Shown here: piece by piece, positions 52,382 through 62,049 of the stretch | Layout of the letters: each line of letters begins with the position of its first letter | Position numbering within the stretch: the first letter of the stretch is position 1 | NCBI GenBank assembly: GCA_963814315.1 | Contig: CAWFCG010000002.1 | Span: forward strand, 243,577 to 307,576 | Direction of reading: 5' to 3' | DNA length: 64,000 nucleotides | Origin: JAFMJV01 sp963814315 | GTDB taxonomy: Bacteria > Chloroflexota > Limnocylindria > Limnocylindrales > CSP1-4 | Translations under genes and position numbers: made by a program | The notes under the pieces: generated by a model | Told to the model about the DNA's origin: nothing | Databases searched by the model: none | What the model saw: only the letters and a program-made list of their open reading frames with translations

Positions 52382-52474
52382 GCTACCAGGCCGGCACTTG
52401 ACCCAGCGTCTCCGCGGCGCCCGACGCGCCTGACCGACCGACTACCCCAAGAACCCTGAGCACCCAAGCACCCG

Positions 52475-53617
52475 ATGACACCGCGGCTGGCTACGTTCCT
52501 GATCTTCGTCATCAATGGCGTGGTGGTGGGCACGTGGGCGGCACTGATCCCCAGCCTCAAGACCTCGCTGGAGGCGTCGGCCACCGAGATCGGCATGGTC
52601 ATCCTGACGCTCAACGCCGGGGCCTTGGTGGCGCAGCAGGTCACTGGCCAGCTGTTGATGCACTTCTCCAGCCAACGGCTGCTGACGGTCATGCTGCTGT
52701 TCTATCCGTGGCTGGTCATCCTGCCCGTGCTTGCCCCGAGCGCGCTGACGCTGGCGCTGGTGATGGTGGTCTTCGGCTACTTCAACACGACCGTGGACGT
52801 GGTCATGAACGCCCACGGCGTGGCACTCGAGACGCGAGGGGGCAAGTCCATCATGTCCGGCTTGCACGCCGGCTGGTCACTTGGCGGTGTCATCGGTGCC
52901 GTGGGCGTGGCGCTTGCGTTGGGTAGCGGGCTGGACCCGCTGGCGGAGGTGATCGTCGCGGCACTTGTGCTGTGGCTGGTGGCTATCGGCGCCAGTCGGT
53001 TCCTGGGGCACGGATCGGTCCGCGAAGAAGGTCGCGGCAGGCTGCACATGCCGACGCGGGCGATCCTGCCGCTGGCTGTGCTCATCGTGCTCGTCGCGTT
53101 CGTCGAGGGTGGTCTTGCAGACTGGGGCGGCGTCTATCTGAGCGAGGGTGTCAGCGCGCCCGCAGGAGTCGCGGCATACGCGTTCGCAGCATTCTCACTG
53201 GGACTCTTCCTGGGACGTGTCGTGGGCGATCGGATCAAGGACCGCATCGGATCGGTGAGGCTCATCCAGCTCGGCATGTTGCTGACGGCGGCGGCCATCG
53301 CTGCCTTCCTCCTCTTGGGGACTGCCATCGTGGCACTGACGGGGCTCGTCGTTGCCGGAGTGGGCATCGCCAACGTCGTGCCGCAGATCTTCGTTGCGGC
53401 CGGCCGCATCCCGCCGCACGGGCCTTCGCTGTCGGCTGTCTTCACCTCGCTCACACTCACGTTCATGGTCGCACCCACCATCATCGGCCGCACCTCCGAC
53501 GCCAGCGCCATCGGCACTGCCATGTGGCTGTTCGTGGGGGCCTCGCTGATCGTGGCGCTGATCGTGCCGCGTTTTCCGGCCGCGGAAACCAACCCGCGGT
53601 TCCGGCCAGCGCAGTAG
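52475..53617 (+). CDS. MFS transporter (YbjJ/FucP-like)
   Basis: 380 residues, 11-12 helices. FLIFVINGVVVGTWAALIPS at the N-terminus, GYFNTTVDVVMNAHGVALET near 110, SGLHAGWSLGGVIGAVGVAL near 130 (H-A-G-W-S-L-G is typical of the YbjJ/fucose permease-like subgroup), EGGLADWGGVYLSEGV near 212 and FLGRVVGDRIKDRIG near 248. Substrate unknown; sugars or drugs are possible. No RBS stands out before ATG 52475. Confidence 0.83.
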   Translation: MTPRLATFLIFVINGVVVGTWAALIPSLKTSLEASATEIGMVILTLNAGALVAQQVTGQLLMHFSSQRLLTVMLLFYPWLVILPVLAPSALTLALVMVVFGYFNTTVDVVMNAHGVALETRGGKSIMSGLHAGWSLGGVIGAVGVALALGSGLDPLAEVIVAALVLWLVAIGASRFLGHGSVREEGRGRLHMPTRAILPLAVLIVLVAFVEGGLADWGGVYLSEGVSAPAGVAAYAFAAFSLGLFLGRVVGDRIKDRIGSVRLIQLGMLLTAAAIAAFLLLGTAIVALTGLVVAGVGIANVVPQIFVAAGRIPPHGPSLSAVFTSLTLTFMVAPTIIGRTSDASAIGTAMWLFVGASLIVALIVPRFPAAETNPRFRPAQ

Positions 53618-53730
53618 CGCCGAGACAGCTAGCCAGGCGACCGACCGGCGATCCACCGAACATTCTGGCAACCAGGTTGCGCCCTTCAGCAACGCCCGCA
53701 GCCGTTCCACGGCAAGGTGATCAGCCCTGC

Positions 53731-53898
53731 ATCTGCGCCATCGACGTCGAGGAGGTTCAGCGGGGCATCAAGGGTTCGGCCGAAAGACATGCCGCCCAGC
53801 GACTTCTCGACGGCATGAATATCGCACCGCTCGGGCGCGATGACGGCATGGCCGGTCGGCAGGTGACGGGGCGTTGCGTTCGTCCCGTGTTACACTGA
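53731..53898 (+). pseudogene. VapC-like PIN-domain toxin fragment
   Basis: An open stretch without a start encodes AIDVEEVQRGIKGSAERHAA and QRLLDGMNIAPLGRDDGMAG, matching the middle of VapC toxins (V-x-V-E-E-V-x-R-G and R-L-L-x-G-L-x-I-A-P-L-G). The N-terminal catalytic D and the C-terminal half are missing. A decayed toxin directly upstream of an intact toxin-antitoxin pair. Confidence 0.5.
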
Positions 53899-53914
53899 AA
53901 CTGTGTAGCACGGG
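53884..53914 (+). promoter_or_regulatory. Palindromic operator overlapping the vapBC promoter
   Basis: CCCGTGTTACAC (53884-53895) and GTGTAGCACGGG (53903-53914): 12-bp arms with one mismatch around a 7-nt spacer. The left arm contains the TACACT -10 (53891-53896). Position 10 nt before the antitoxin ATG fits autorepression by the VapBC complex. Confidence 0.75.
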
Positions 53915-53923
53915 TGACATCCC

Positions 53924-54169
53924 ATGGCGAACCTGACGATCACCATCGATGAGCGAGTCCTGAAGCAGGCGCGGATGCGCGCCCTGGAGGACGGTGTCTC
54001 TGTCAATGCCTTGTTGCGGGCATACCTAGAGCGGTACGCCGGAGTTGGCGACGCCGATGCTGGCTTGCACGCGTTCGTGCGACTCGCTCGACGTTCAACG
54101 GCGACCAGCGGTCCAGTCGGCCGCACCTGGACACGTGACGAACTCCATGACCGATCCGGTCTTCGTTGA
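53924..54169 (+). CDS. vapB: VapB-like ribbon-helix-helix antitoxin
   Basis: 81 residues. The N-terminal MANLTITIDERVLKQARMRA then GVSVNALLRAYLERYAG is the beta-strand plus two helices of an RHH DNA-binding domain. The C-terminal 35 residues (SLARRSTATSG-like, TWTRDELHDR) would wrap the toxin. Overlaps the toxin start by 23 bp, so the two are coupled. Confidence 0.85.
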   Translation: MANLTITIDERVLKQARMRALEDGVSVNALLRAYLERYAGVGDADAGLHAFVRLARRSTATSGPVGRTWTRDELHDRSGLR

Positions 54170-54572
54170 CACCAACGTCTGGGTCTACGCGGTCGATACC
54201 GCGGACCCAGTCAAGCGGGCTCGCGCGCTAGAGGTTGTCTCGCCGACACCGCGTCGAGATTTGGTCGTCTCCACGCAAGTCCTGATGGAGTTCTACGCCG
54301 TCGTCACTCGCAAGCTTGCGGTGCCGCTCGCGGCGGAGGAAGCCGAATCGATGGTCCGCCAGATCACGGCGCTGCCCATCGTGGCGATCGATGCGTCACT
54401 GGTGCTCTCGGCAATCAGCGGAAGCCGCGAGTGGCAGGTCTCGATTTGGGACGCGCTCATCCTCCGGTCCGCCGAGATCGCGGGCTGTCGGCGCGTCTTG
54501 AGCGAGGACTTGACCGACGGCGGATCCTACGGAGCGGTCGTGGTCGAGAACCCCTTCGCTGTGGTTCGCTGA
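54147..54572 (+). CDS. vapC: VapC-like PIN-domain toxin (ribonuclease)
   Basis: 141 residues. Four PIN acidic positions are visible: D in PVFVDTNVWVYAVD near 8, E in STQVLMEFYAVVTRKL near 50, D in SIWDALILRSAEIAG near 100, and D in VLSEDLTDG near 119. VapC toxins cleave tRNA or rRNA when freed from VapB. ATG 54147 begins MTDPVFVDTN. Intact, unlike the fragment upstream. Confidence 0.88.
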   Translation: MTDPVFVDTNVWVYAVDTADPVKRARALEVVSPTPRRDLVVSTQVLMEFYAVVTRKLAVPLAAEEAESMVRQITALPIVAIDASLVLSAISGSREWQVSIWDALILRSAEIAGCRRVLSEDLTDGGSYGAVVVENPFAVVR

Positions 54573-54636
54573 ACGCTTCTCGAGAAGGGTGACATCACGA
54601 CCCTGGCGACGATGAGAAGGCTCGCGCAAGCTGGCC

Positions 54637-54642
54637 TATAAT
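54637..54642 (+). promoter_or_regulatory. TATAAT -10 box of the tRNA-Pro gene
   Basis: Perfect consensus TATAAT, 45 nt before the mature tRNA 5' end. Confidence 0.65.
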
Positions 54643-54686
54643 CCCGAGGCCGCGCGACCTGGATGTGTCGTGGCGGTCCCTTCAGT

Positions 54687-54765
<79 letters not shown>

Positions 54766-56249
54766 CCCACCTGTGTGACCACCGGTCTCCAGTCTGCGCC
54801 GGTAGGGCTGCGCCGAGACCGAGGGTAACGGCATCGGGTGTGAGTTGGTATCGCATCTTCGTATAGCCCTCCACTTCGAGCTTGGTGAACAGCGCCGAGG
54901 CCAGCGCCTGGCGTCCTTCGGGTCCTGCGTCGTTCCACAGGGTGGGTAGCGAGCGCAGGTAGGCGACGACCTCGTCGGGTGCCATGCGCTGCTGCTGCCG
55001 TGGCTGCCTGGCCACCTGCTGCTCGGCGTCGAGCCTCGCCATCGTGGCCTGCCAGGCGGCGACGTCACGGGTCTTGGCGAGGCGCTGGGAGGCCTCCTCC
55101 CGCTCCCGCTCGATGCGCGCCAGCGTCAGCTCATCGGGCTTCGCCAGACCCTCGCCGTACAGCCGCACGATCTCGGTCATGGCCTGGTCGTCGAGGCTCG
55201 CCGACCTTGCCGAGGAGCTCTCCGACCGCGTCCTCGTACCACTCCTGCGGGTAGCTGTGGCCCTTGATGCGGGTGTCGATGCCCTCGCGGTTGCCGGGCA
55301 CGCCGACAGCGGACGACCGGCTTGGCGGCCAGGAAGCCCTCGCAGGTCGGCGGCGGATGCCGGTACCGCCCGACGTCGCCGAAGAGGTACTTGCCGCAGC
55401 CGGCACAGCAGAGGCGCAGGGCGTACCGGCCCTTCACGATGCGACCGGGTGTCCGGGTCCGCCGTCGCTCCCGCCGGGTCTGCACGGTCGACCACAGCGA
55501 GGGGTCGACGATGGGCGCGATGGCGGCGGGCTCGCCGGTCCGCAGCCGGCCGGCGTAGATGGGGTTGGTCAGGACCTCGCAGACATGGGTCTTGGCGAGA
55601 CCGGTCTGGGCCGCCACCTCCCAGTCGGTCGAGCCAGACGCTGCGAGCTGGTACGCGTGGATGACGACCGCGGCCTGCTCCTCGTCGACGCGCAGGACCG
55701 AGGGCTTGCCTTCCCGGACGAGGCCGTAGGGCATCTTGTTGCCACCGGGGACGCCGAGGCGTCTCCGCTTGGCGGCGTAGCCCTCGCTCACGCGCTTGCG
55801 ACAGCTTCCGGCTGTAGGCCTCGGCCTCGTGGGCCTCGCGGATGAACTGGTCCCAGGAGGAGGGGTCGGAGCTCAAGCAGCCGTTCGTCGGCGAAGAGGA
55901 CGACGACCCCGGCGGTATGGAGATGGTCCTCGACCGCGATGAGCGTCTGCTTGAGGTTCCGCAGGAAGCGGGACGACGTAGCCCACGACGAGGACGTCGA
56001 AGGCACCACCCTGGGCCGTGCCGATCATCGTCTCCCAGGTGGCGGTGCGCCAGGCCGAGGTCCAGCCCGAGGAGGCGACCGACCATTCGAGGCCGGCATC
56101 GACGAGGCCGTAGCGCTCGATGGCGCGGTCCTGCTGCTCGCGTTGGGCGTCGGGACCGAAGTTGTCCCACTGGCCGGCCGTCGACTCGCGGAACCAGCGG
56201 GCCGCCCGCATCCCGCTGAGGTCGTCGAGCTCTCGGGGCAGCGTTCGCT

Positions 56250-56429
56250 TCATGCAGCGGTCCTCCTGTCCGAGGGGCAGGGGACTGTACCTCGACCCCG
56301 CCGTCGCTCGACGTCCCGGAGCGCGGCCACGAGCGCGAGGACGACGGGGTTCATGGCAGGTGGTGGCGCGGCGTCGCAACGGTCGGCCTCGACGGGGTCG
56401 GCGACGAGGCGCAGACGGGTGCGCTTCAT
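56250..56429 (-). CDS. Small hypothetical protein (59 aa) of the element
   Basis: MKRTRLRLVADPVEADRCDA start, then MNPVVLALVAALRDVERRR; ATGA overlap with the recombinase start, so co-translated. Small Arg-rich proteins at this position are common next to actinobacterial recombinases. No known fold. Confidence 0.55.
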   Translation of the reverse strand: MKRTRLRLVADPVEADRCDAAPPPAMNPVVLALVAALRDVERRRGRGTVPCPSDRRTAA

Positions 56430-56457
56430 CGCAGGACCTCCGCCACGTGCTCGAGGC

Positions 56458-56787
56458 TCACTGGCGGGTCGCTCCGCCGCCCTCGGCGGCTCGCCGGCGT
56501 GCCTGGGCCTGCCAGTAGCGGGCGAGCAGGGGCCCCACGGTGTCGTCGGCGACCGGGCACCAGCCCTCGTGCTCCATGACGAGCTCGCCGAGCCGTGGCG
56601 CCAGCGGGGCACCCCCGGTCGCGCTCGCCGAGCAGCGTGGGCAGTGCCCGGCGATCGTGGCCGCGCGGCGGAGCTCGAGCAGGCGGCGCAGCCGTGGTGG
56701 CATGTCGGGCCGGATGGCCGGCAGGAGATACGCGACCTCGCCGACGACCACGAGCTCGACCTGACCGTCGACCGATGGCATCGTCAT
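56458..56787 (-). CDS. Hypothetical protein (109 aa) of the element
   Basis: Intact frame from ATG 56785-56787. VDGQVELVVVGEVAYLLPAI, a possible single zinc pair in AGHCPRCSAS plus a later Cys in MEHEGWCPVADDTVGPLLAR, and an Arg-rich tail. Unrecognised; probably a structural or regulatory accessory of the integrated element. Confidence 0.5.
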   Translation of the reverse strand: MTMPSVDGQVELVVVGEVAYLLPAIRPDMPPRLRRLLELRRAATIAGHCPRCSASATGGAPLAPRLGELVMEHEGWCPVADDTVGPLLARYWQAQARRRAAEGGGATRQ

Positions 56788-56904
56788 GTCGTCCCCGCCT
56801 CGCGTCCTGCGTCCACGCGCTCCGAACGCCAGGGCGGGAGACCCATCGATCGCGAGGCTCGCCGTGGCGCGATGGTCACCGGGTCGACCGCCTCCACGGG
56901 CCAG

Positions 56905-57157
56905 TCATGCGTCGCCGTAGATGGCGCGGTCGCCGGCCTTGACGAACCAGACGCGCCGGGCATAGGGACCGCCGTCGGGGCGACGCGCGGCGGTGGTGAA
57001 GGCGACGACGTGGTAGCCGGGGATGCGGGCCGGAGGTCGGCTCGGACCGTCCGCGGTCCAGCCGTGCTCGCGGAGCCAGGGGTAGGCGTCGAGCGGCTCG
57101 AGGATGACGAGTGCGACCTCGGCGGCGAGGGTGTCAGGGGCGAAGGGTGGACGTCAT
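56905..57157 (-). pseudogene. Hypothetical protein of the element, one frameshift at a C run
   Basis: RBS GGGAGGTCTATCC before ATG 57155-57157. The frame shifts at CCC within the first six codons; dropping one C gives about 83 residues: APDTLAAEVALVILEPLDAY, PWLREHGWTADG, IPGYHVVAFTTAARRPDGGP and RRVWFVKAGDRAIYGDA, ending at the TGA 56905-56907. No family recognised. Confidence 0.45.
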
Positions 57158-57180
57158 GGATAGACCTCCCTGGCGATGAC

Positions 57181-57227
57181 GCGACACGACAGCCCCCCTA
57201 CATAGGGGGGCGGGACTGTCGTGTCGC
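57181..57227. repeat. Large two-part hairpin in the element
   Basis: Outer stem GCGACACGACAG (57181-57192) with CTGTCGTGTCGC (57216-57227), 12 bp perfect; inner stem CCCCCCTA (57193-57200) with TAGGGGGG (57203-57210). A 5-nt bulge (57211-57215) separates them. Confidence 0.8.
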
Positions 57228-57363
57228 GCGGGTCCTTCGCGTCGCGACAGCTTCGCGACCGATAACGCGACGACCCTGAACGTGGCGGCGACAGGGACGC
57301 GACGGGATGCGCGACAGGTGGTGCAGGGGCCTCGGAGGGTCGACGCGACAGGCCACACGACAG
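57187..57363. repeat. Iteron-like CGACAG repeats, candidate replication origin
   Basis: CGACAG, mostly as GCGACAGG, at 57187, 57245, 57289, 57312, 57346 and 57358, plus an inverted copy at 57216 and near matches CGACGA/CGACAA in between. The block is non-coding, lies between the helicase gene and the small ORFs, and includes the large hairpin. Iterons beside a primase-helicase suggest an origin of replication or transfer. Confidence 0.5.
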
Positions 57364-57364
57364 C

Positions 57365-59459
57365 TCAGGCGACAATCGACCAGACCTCGTCCTTGACGGT
57401 GAACACCTTGGGGATCGTGCGCAGGCCCCGCCGCAGGGCCGCACGCACGCTGTCGGGCTTGATGCGCGGGTCGCCCTCGTCGAGGTCCGCGTTGAGAGCG
57501 GCCACGATCTTGGCCACCGGCAGGGGACCCTCCGCCCGCAGGACCGCCTTGATGAGCAGGGCGAGCTTCACGTTGAAGGTCTCTTCGCGCACCTCCGCGG
57601 GCAGCCCCTCCCACCAGGTGATGGTCACGAGCTGCTTGCCCTGGTGCTCGTGGTTGTTGCCCTTGCGGTGGCTGAGGATGACCTGGTGGCCCTGGGCGCC
57701 GATCTTCTCGGCACTCCAGGTGACCCGCGCGAGGTTGTGCCAGAAGACCGAGCCGAAGGGGTAGCGCAGGTCGTCGCCCTTGGTCACGTGGGCGAGCGTC
57801 AGCGAGGGCCGACCGAGGTAGCGCAGCGCGGGGAAGTACTGGCCGGGCGCCTCGGGCTTCAGGGAATCCGCCCCACCACAGGCGACCGCGGCGCTGTCGA
57901 CGACGACGAACGTGGCGCCGGTGGCATCGGCGAGCTCGCGCAGCTCGCCCTGCTGCTGCCAGATGGCCCCGCGTGGCCCCCGCCAGGCGGGTCCCGTGGG
58001 GGCGACGTGGATGACCCGGTCGGTGGCCTCGATGCCGCCGAGGGCGCGGATGCGGCGTGACCATTCGGAGGGGTGGTTCTCGTAGTCGAGCACGAGCACG
58101 CGGTGGCCATCAGCGGTGAGGCCCACGATCCAGGCGCAGGCGAGGACGCCCTTGCCGGTGTCCCCGGCCCCGAAGAGCACGGTGTCCTCCTCGGCATCGA
58201 GCCGGTCGAGCAGCAGCTCGGGTGGCGGGGCATGGGGGACGTCGCGCAGCCAGCGCGCCCCGAGGCGCGCGAAGACCGGGGGCGGGCCCTCCTCGGCTCG
58301 CGGTCCTCGTCATCGGGCGCCTCGTCATCGGATCCGGGGTCGTCGGGCTCGGGCGGGTCCTCGGCGGGCGGCTCCGCGCCCTGCTGCTCCGGCCCGTCCC
58401 CCGCATCGTCGTCGGGGGCTCCCCGCCCGGCTCCCCACCCGAGTCACCGTTCACGAAGCTGCCGGGTGGCGGCGCGGCGCCCTGGCCACGCCGGAGGGCC
58501 GCCGCGGCGGCGCTCCAGTCGCCACCGTGCTCGAGGATGGTGTAGACCGCGAAGGGACCGTAGCCTCGGGGAGCGGCTGCCGAGGTCGCCTCGAACGGCG
58601 TGCTCGTGCTGAACACGATGAGCAGGCCCGGATGGTGGCCGAGCGTGGCGCTGATGCCCTGCTCCTTGCCCGGCCGGCGCAGGTAGGTCGTGCCGCCACG
58701 TCGCGAGACGACGCGTCCAGCCGCGTCGCACGAGCAGGTCCTCGATGCGGCCCTTCGGGGTCGGGCAGCGCGTCGTAGCGGTCACCGGGGCGATCGCCCG
58801 CGGGTGCGCGACCCGTGCTCGGTGCGCGGGACGTGACCGGCGGCATCGCGTCGAACAGGCGCGCCAGCTCGTGGAGCGCCTCGCGCTCCGTCGTCGCTGA
58901 TCGTGGCGATGGCGTCGAAGCCGCCCGAGGCGAGCACCCAGGGCCGCCCGGATGGGTGGATGGCACCCGCGGACGGCGCGACGATCGCGTAGCCGCCCTC
59001 GCCCCGCGTCTCGATGAGCACCTTGATCCGGTCCGTCGGCTTCGCGGCGATCTCCTCGGGCGTCGCGGGCCGCGCCGCGAGCACGGTGTTGGCCCGGGGG
59101 CTGGGCACGTGCAGCAGCCAGTGGATGCCACCGGACGGCGTCCACTCCTCGTAGCCGGCGCGGATGCGCTCGACGAGGGGTCCGAGCCCTGCCGCGATGG
59201 CGGCGTCGATGAAGGACTCGAGCAGGCCCTCGGCCACCGCACGGCCCTCGAACTCGAGCAGCTCGAGACCACCCGAGATCGTCCCGCAGACGAGGCCGAT
59301 GCCGAGGCTCGGGCCATACCAAGCATCGAGCTCCGCGGGCGTCGGACGCGCCCGCATGTAGCGCTTCCAGGGCCCGATGGGCCTCTTCGAGCCATCCTCG
59401 CGGGGCGGCACGACGCAGAGCCCCGCGGCATGGGCCGCGAGCGCGGCCTCGCGCACCAC
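57365..59459 (-). pseudogene. Primase-polymerase / RecA-like helicase fusion of the element, several frameshifts
   Basis: Starts at a GTG near 59459. N-terminal prim-pol domain: ALAAHAAGLCVVPPREDGSK, GLVCGTISGGLELLEFEG, ETRGEGGYAIVAPSAGAIHP. Middle, in other frames: EALHELARLFDAMPP, RYDALPDPEGRIEDLLVRRG, VFSTSTPFEATSAAAPRGYG, FAVYTILEHGGDWSAAAAAL. C-terminal AAA_25/RepA-like ATPase: Walker A VLFGAGDTGKGVLAC near 58170, Walker B FVVVDSAAVACGG, LILAHV-type LTLAHVTKG, and a winged-helix-like end to 57365. At least four indels. Such proteins initiate replication of prophages and integrative elements. Confidence 0.7.
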
Positions 59460-59520
59460 CGCATCCGGGTCCGGCCACCGCTGTCCCGGGGTCCTCGGCT
59501 CCTCCCTGCCTGCCGCTGCC

Positions 59521-59736
59521 CTACCGCTCGCGCGCGGGATCGGCCAGGTACGCCTCGAGGTCGGCCGGCCGCACGCGGACCGACCGTCCGATGCGGACCG
59601 AGCGCAGCTCGCCTGCGGCCACGAGCTTCCAGGCCATGCTGCGGCTGACGGTCAGGCGGTCGGCCACGTCCTCGATGCGCAGGAGCCGCCGCTCGGCGAG
59701 TTCCACGGGTTCTGTTGCCTTGCCGTGGGTCGTCAT
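59521..59736 (-). CDS. Excisionase-like helix-turn-helix protein
   Basis: 71 residues from ATG 59734-59736 (AAGG nine nt upstream). RLLRIEDVADRLTVSRSMAW and LVAAGELRSVRIGRSVRVRP form the winged HTH_17 (MerR/Xis type) domain, with DLEAYLADPARE as the C-terminal helix. Directs excision or represses element genes. Intact. Upstream 59740-59820 is the most AT-rich patch of the element and probably holds its promoter. Confidence 0.8.
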   Translation of the reverse strand: MTTHGKATEPVELAERRLLRIEDVADRLTVSRSMAWKLVAAGELRSVRIGRSVRVRPADLEAYLADPARER

Positions 59737-59849
59737 CTGTGTCACCCTTCTGCTAATCGGTTCCTTGGAAATATCGTCAGTGTCATCACGAGTAAGTTAA
59801 GCGGCCCACATCGTGCACACAACGGTCGTTTTGTACGTCCTTCCCATGG

Positions 59850-60155
59850 ATGACCTCGGATGAGCCTTCGTCCACGCTTCGCCGGCGACGGACTCCTGGG
59901 CCGCCCTCGGACGTCCAGGTCGTCCGAGCGACGGTACGGACCGGGCAGCGTGGATGTCATCTTGTGCTCTCGTCTGGAAACGCATCATCCTTCGAGCGCA
60001 AGGTCACCGATCTGCTGCTCGCCGAGGCGTTCGCGCGGGTCGACCTCTCCCGGCCGCGCAGGGCGCGCGAGCTGTACCTGACCCACGGTGCCATCGCCTT
60101 CGGCTGGCTCTTCCCCGAGGACCCCACCCATGGCCTGCGCTTCGCCGGGCTCTGA
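59850..60155 (+). CDS. Hypothetical ORF of the element, doubtful
   Basis: 101-codon frame; the second half FERKVTDLLLAEAFARVDLS and ELYLTHGAIAFGWLFPEDPT looks protein-like, while the first half does not. Divergent from the excisionase gene. No family recognised and no clear RBS, so it may be the tail of a frameshifted gene. Confidence 0.3.
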   Translation: MTSDEPSSTLRRRRTPGPPSDVQVVRATVRTGQRGCHLVLSSGNASSFERKVTDLLLAEAFARVDLSRPRRARELYLTHGAIAFGWLFPEDPTHGLRFAGL

Positions 60156-60888
60156 GCGACCTCGCAGGACTCACAGGCGGAGGTCTTCCGCTCAGCAAGG
60201 GCTCGTGCGCTGGCACCTGACGTCGCTGGCGCGCCTCACCGCGCATGGCAGCGATGCCGAGGAGGCGTGGACCCGGCCTGGTCGATCCGCGCTCCTCGAT
60301 AGCTGCCCCGGACGGCCAGATGGTGATCGGGGCACCCGTCGACGTCGAGGCCTACCGCTCACCGACGACCGGGCCGGCCACGCCCTGGCCACTCCCGCCG
60401 GGGCGGCCCACGCTTGCCGGTGCCCCACGACGCCTGGAGCCGCTACTGGGGTGGCTATGACCTGCCCGTCCCCGACGAGGACCGACGCCACGCTCGCCTC
60501 GGCGCCGACCGCGATGGCCTGCTCGAACTGCAGCGGGCCGGCTGATCGACGTGTTCCTCCAGCACGCTCCACCGAGGTCCGGGTGCAACTCCGGTCCCGG
60601 GGTCTGGGCGCCGGCAGCGGCAGTTGCGGCGAGAACTCCGGGGGCAGGCGCTCGTCGTGCGCGACGTGCATCTGGGGCTCGATCCTCGCGCCCATCTACC
60701 TGCAGCTCCTCGAGGGTTTGCGGCGGGTGAGCGAGGGCAAACCGGGGGCGACCTGGTGCCGGGAGTGCGGGCAGCCGGTCCGGTCTCCTCACGGCCCTGT
60801 TGCTCCACGTTCTGTACCGACCGGGAGCGGGTGCGCTACGCGGGCAGCGTCGACGGCCTCGGCGGACGCCCGCGACCGAGCGCGGGCA
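60156..60888 (+). pseudogene. Remnants of one or two element genes, frames scrambled
   Basis: Readable fragments: SSIAAPDGQMVIGAPVDVEA near 60290-60350, HDAWSRYWGGYDLPVPDEDR near 60425-60480 ending in LLELQRAG and a stop near 60545; then LQLLEGLRRVSEGKPGATWC with a Cys-x2-Cys (CRECGQPV) and, in another frame, STFCTDRERVRYAGSV near 60800, together a zinc-finger-like small protein. No continuous gene. Confidence 0.35.
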
Positions 60889-61158
60889 ATGACCCGCCGC
60901 GGACCGGGCGAGGGCTCCATCTACCAGCGACGGTCGCTGGGCAGGCTCGTTCATCGGCGACCAGGGCGAGAAGCGCATCCCCCTCGCCACAGCCGGGCCG
61001 AAGGTCGAGGAGACGCTCGCTGGCGCTCCTGCGGCTCCAAGTCGAGCCGCGCCCCATGCCCGACCCGCGGCCGCGGCCGTTCCTGCACCAGTGGCTCGAC
61101 GACGTAGCCAGACCCCGGGTCCGCGCCTCGACACGCTAGAGCTACCGAGAGATCGTCT
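60889..61158 (+). pseudogene. N-terminal fragment of a phage-type tyrosine integrase
   Basis: From ATG 60889: MTRRGPGEGSIYQRR, then in other frames RWAGSFIGDQGEKRIPLATA and LLRLQVEPRPMPDPRPRPFL, HQWLDDVARPRVRAST, SYREIV. This is the AP2-like arm-binding plus SAM-like core-binding N-terminus; the catalytic R-H-R-Y domain is absent. At least three indels and one stop. After about 61160 the sequence turns into an unrelated esterase gene, so the integrase is truncated by a junction. Confidence 0.6.
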
Positions 61159-61179
61159 GCCGACGACGGCGCCCGCATC

Positions 61180-62049
61180 GTGCTGGTCAGAACCTGGGCG
61201 CTCGGACGCGTGACCTGACCATCGAGTCCCCAGCGGTCGGGACTGTTCAGGTGCGGCTGCTGCTTCCGGCGGCATTCGAGGAAACGGGCCGATGCGGTGT
61301 AGCCCGTGTCTACCCGCTCCACTGCGGCGGTGGCGAATACACCGACTGGACCGACGAGACCGACGTCGAGGCCGTCACGGCATCGAGCGGCCTGCTCGTA
61401 GCCGATGCCCGCCGCGGCGTCGTCGAATATGGGCTCCTGGGTGCCTCAGGGCGGCCCTGACGGCATTGGCGGGCTGCCGAACTGGGAGAGGTTCCACCTG
61501 CTCGAGTTCCGCCAATTGCTGGAGCGGAACTGGCACGCCGGGGAGGAGCGAGCGATCGGCGGGCTGTCGCTCGGAGGGTACGGCGCGGTGACGTACGCGG
61601 CGCGCCACCCCGGCCTGTTCAAGGCGGTGGCCACGTACAGCGGCGTCCTCGACCTCACCGTCACGACGGGCGGCTCCGCCGAAATCCAGCCGCGGTCGAG
61701 CAGGCGACCCAGGTGGCGGAGGCGCTGGGCTGGGACGAGGCGACTCCCATCAACCTCGTGTCCTCGCTCGAGGGGGGCAGCCCTGTATGTCTCCTACGGC
61801 AGCGGGGCGCCTGGCCCGCTGAGCCCTGCCGGCACAGAGCCGGATGCCCTCGAAGGCATGGGTGGGCAAAGGGCAGTGACAACTTCGTGCCGCCCTGGCA
61901 GGAGCGGGCATCCGCGCCACCACGAACGGATACGGCCCGTGACGCACTCCTGGCCGTACTGGGAGCGCGAGCTGCATGCGTCCCTCCCGATGCTGCTGGA
62001 GACGCTGGGCGAGAGCCCAGTCCCTCCATCCACATCGTCGGTGCCATGA
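61180..62049 (+). pseudogene. Esterase / mycolyltransferase-like (PF00756) gene, frameshifted
   Basis: Pieces in different frames: DLTIESPAVGTVQVRLLLPA, EYTDWTDETDVEAV, then MPAAASSNMGSWVPQGG, the nucleophile elbow GGLSLGGYGAVTYAARHPGL (GLSLGG), and at the end VTHSWPYWERELHASLPMLL with the catalytic His in V-T-H-S-W. About 280 residues if repaired; at least four indels. Would hydrolyse or transfer acyl esters. Confidence 0.65.

Noticed and set aside
54774..54938. Protein frame ending in a phrase like GARGFEPPTSASRTLRAAKL
   Set aside because: A known artefact: translation of the antisense strand of a tRNA gene.
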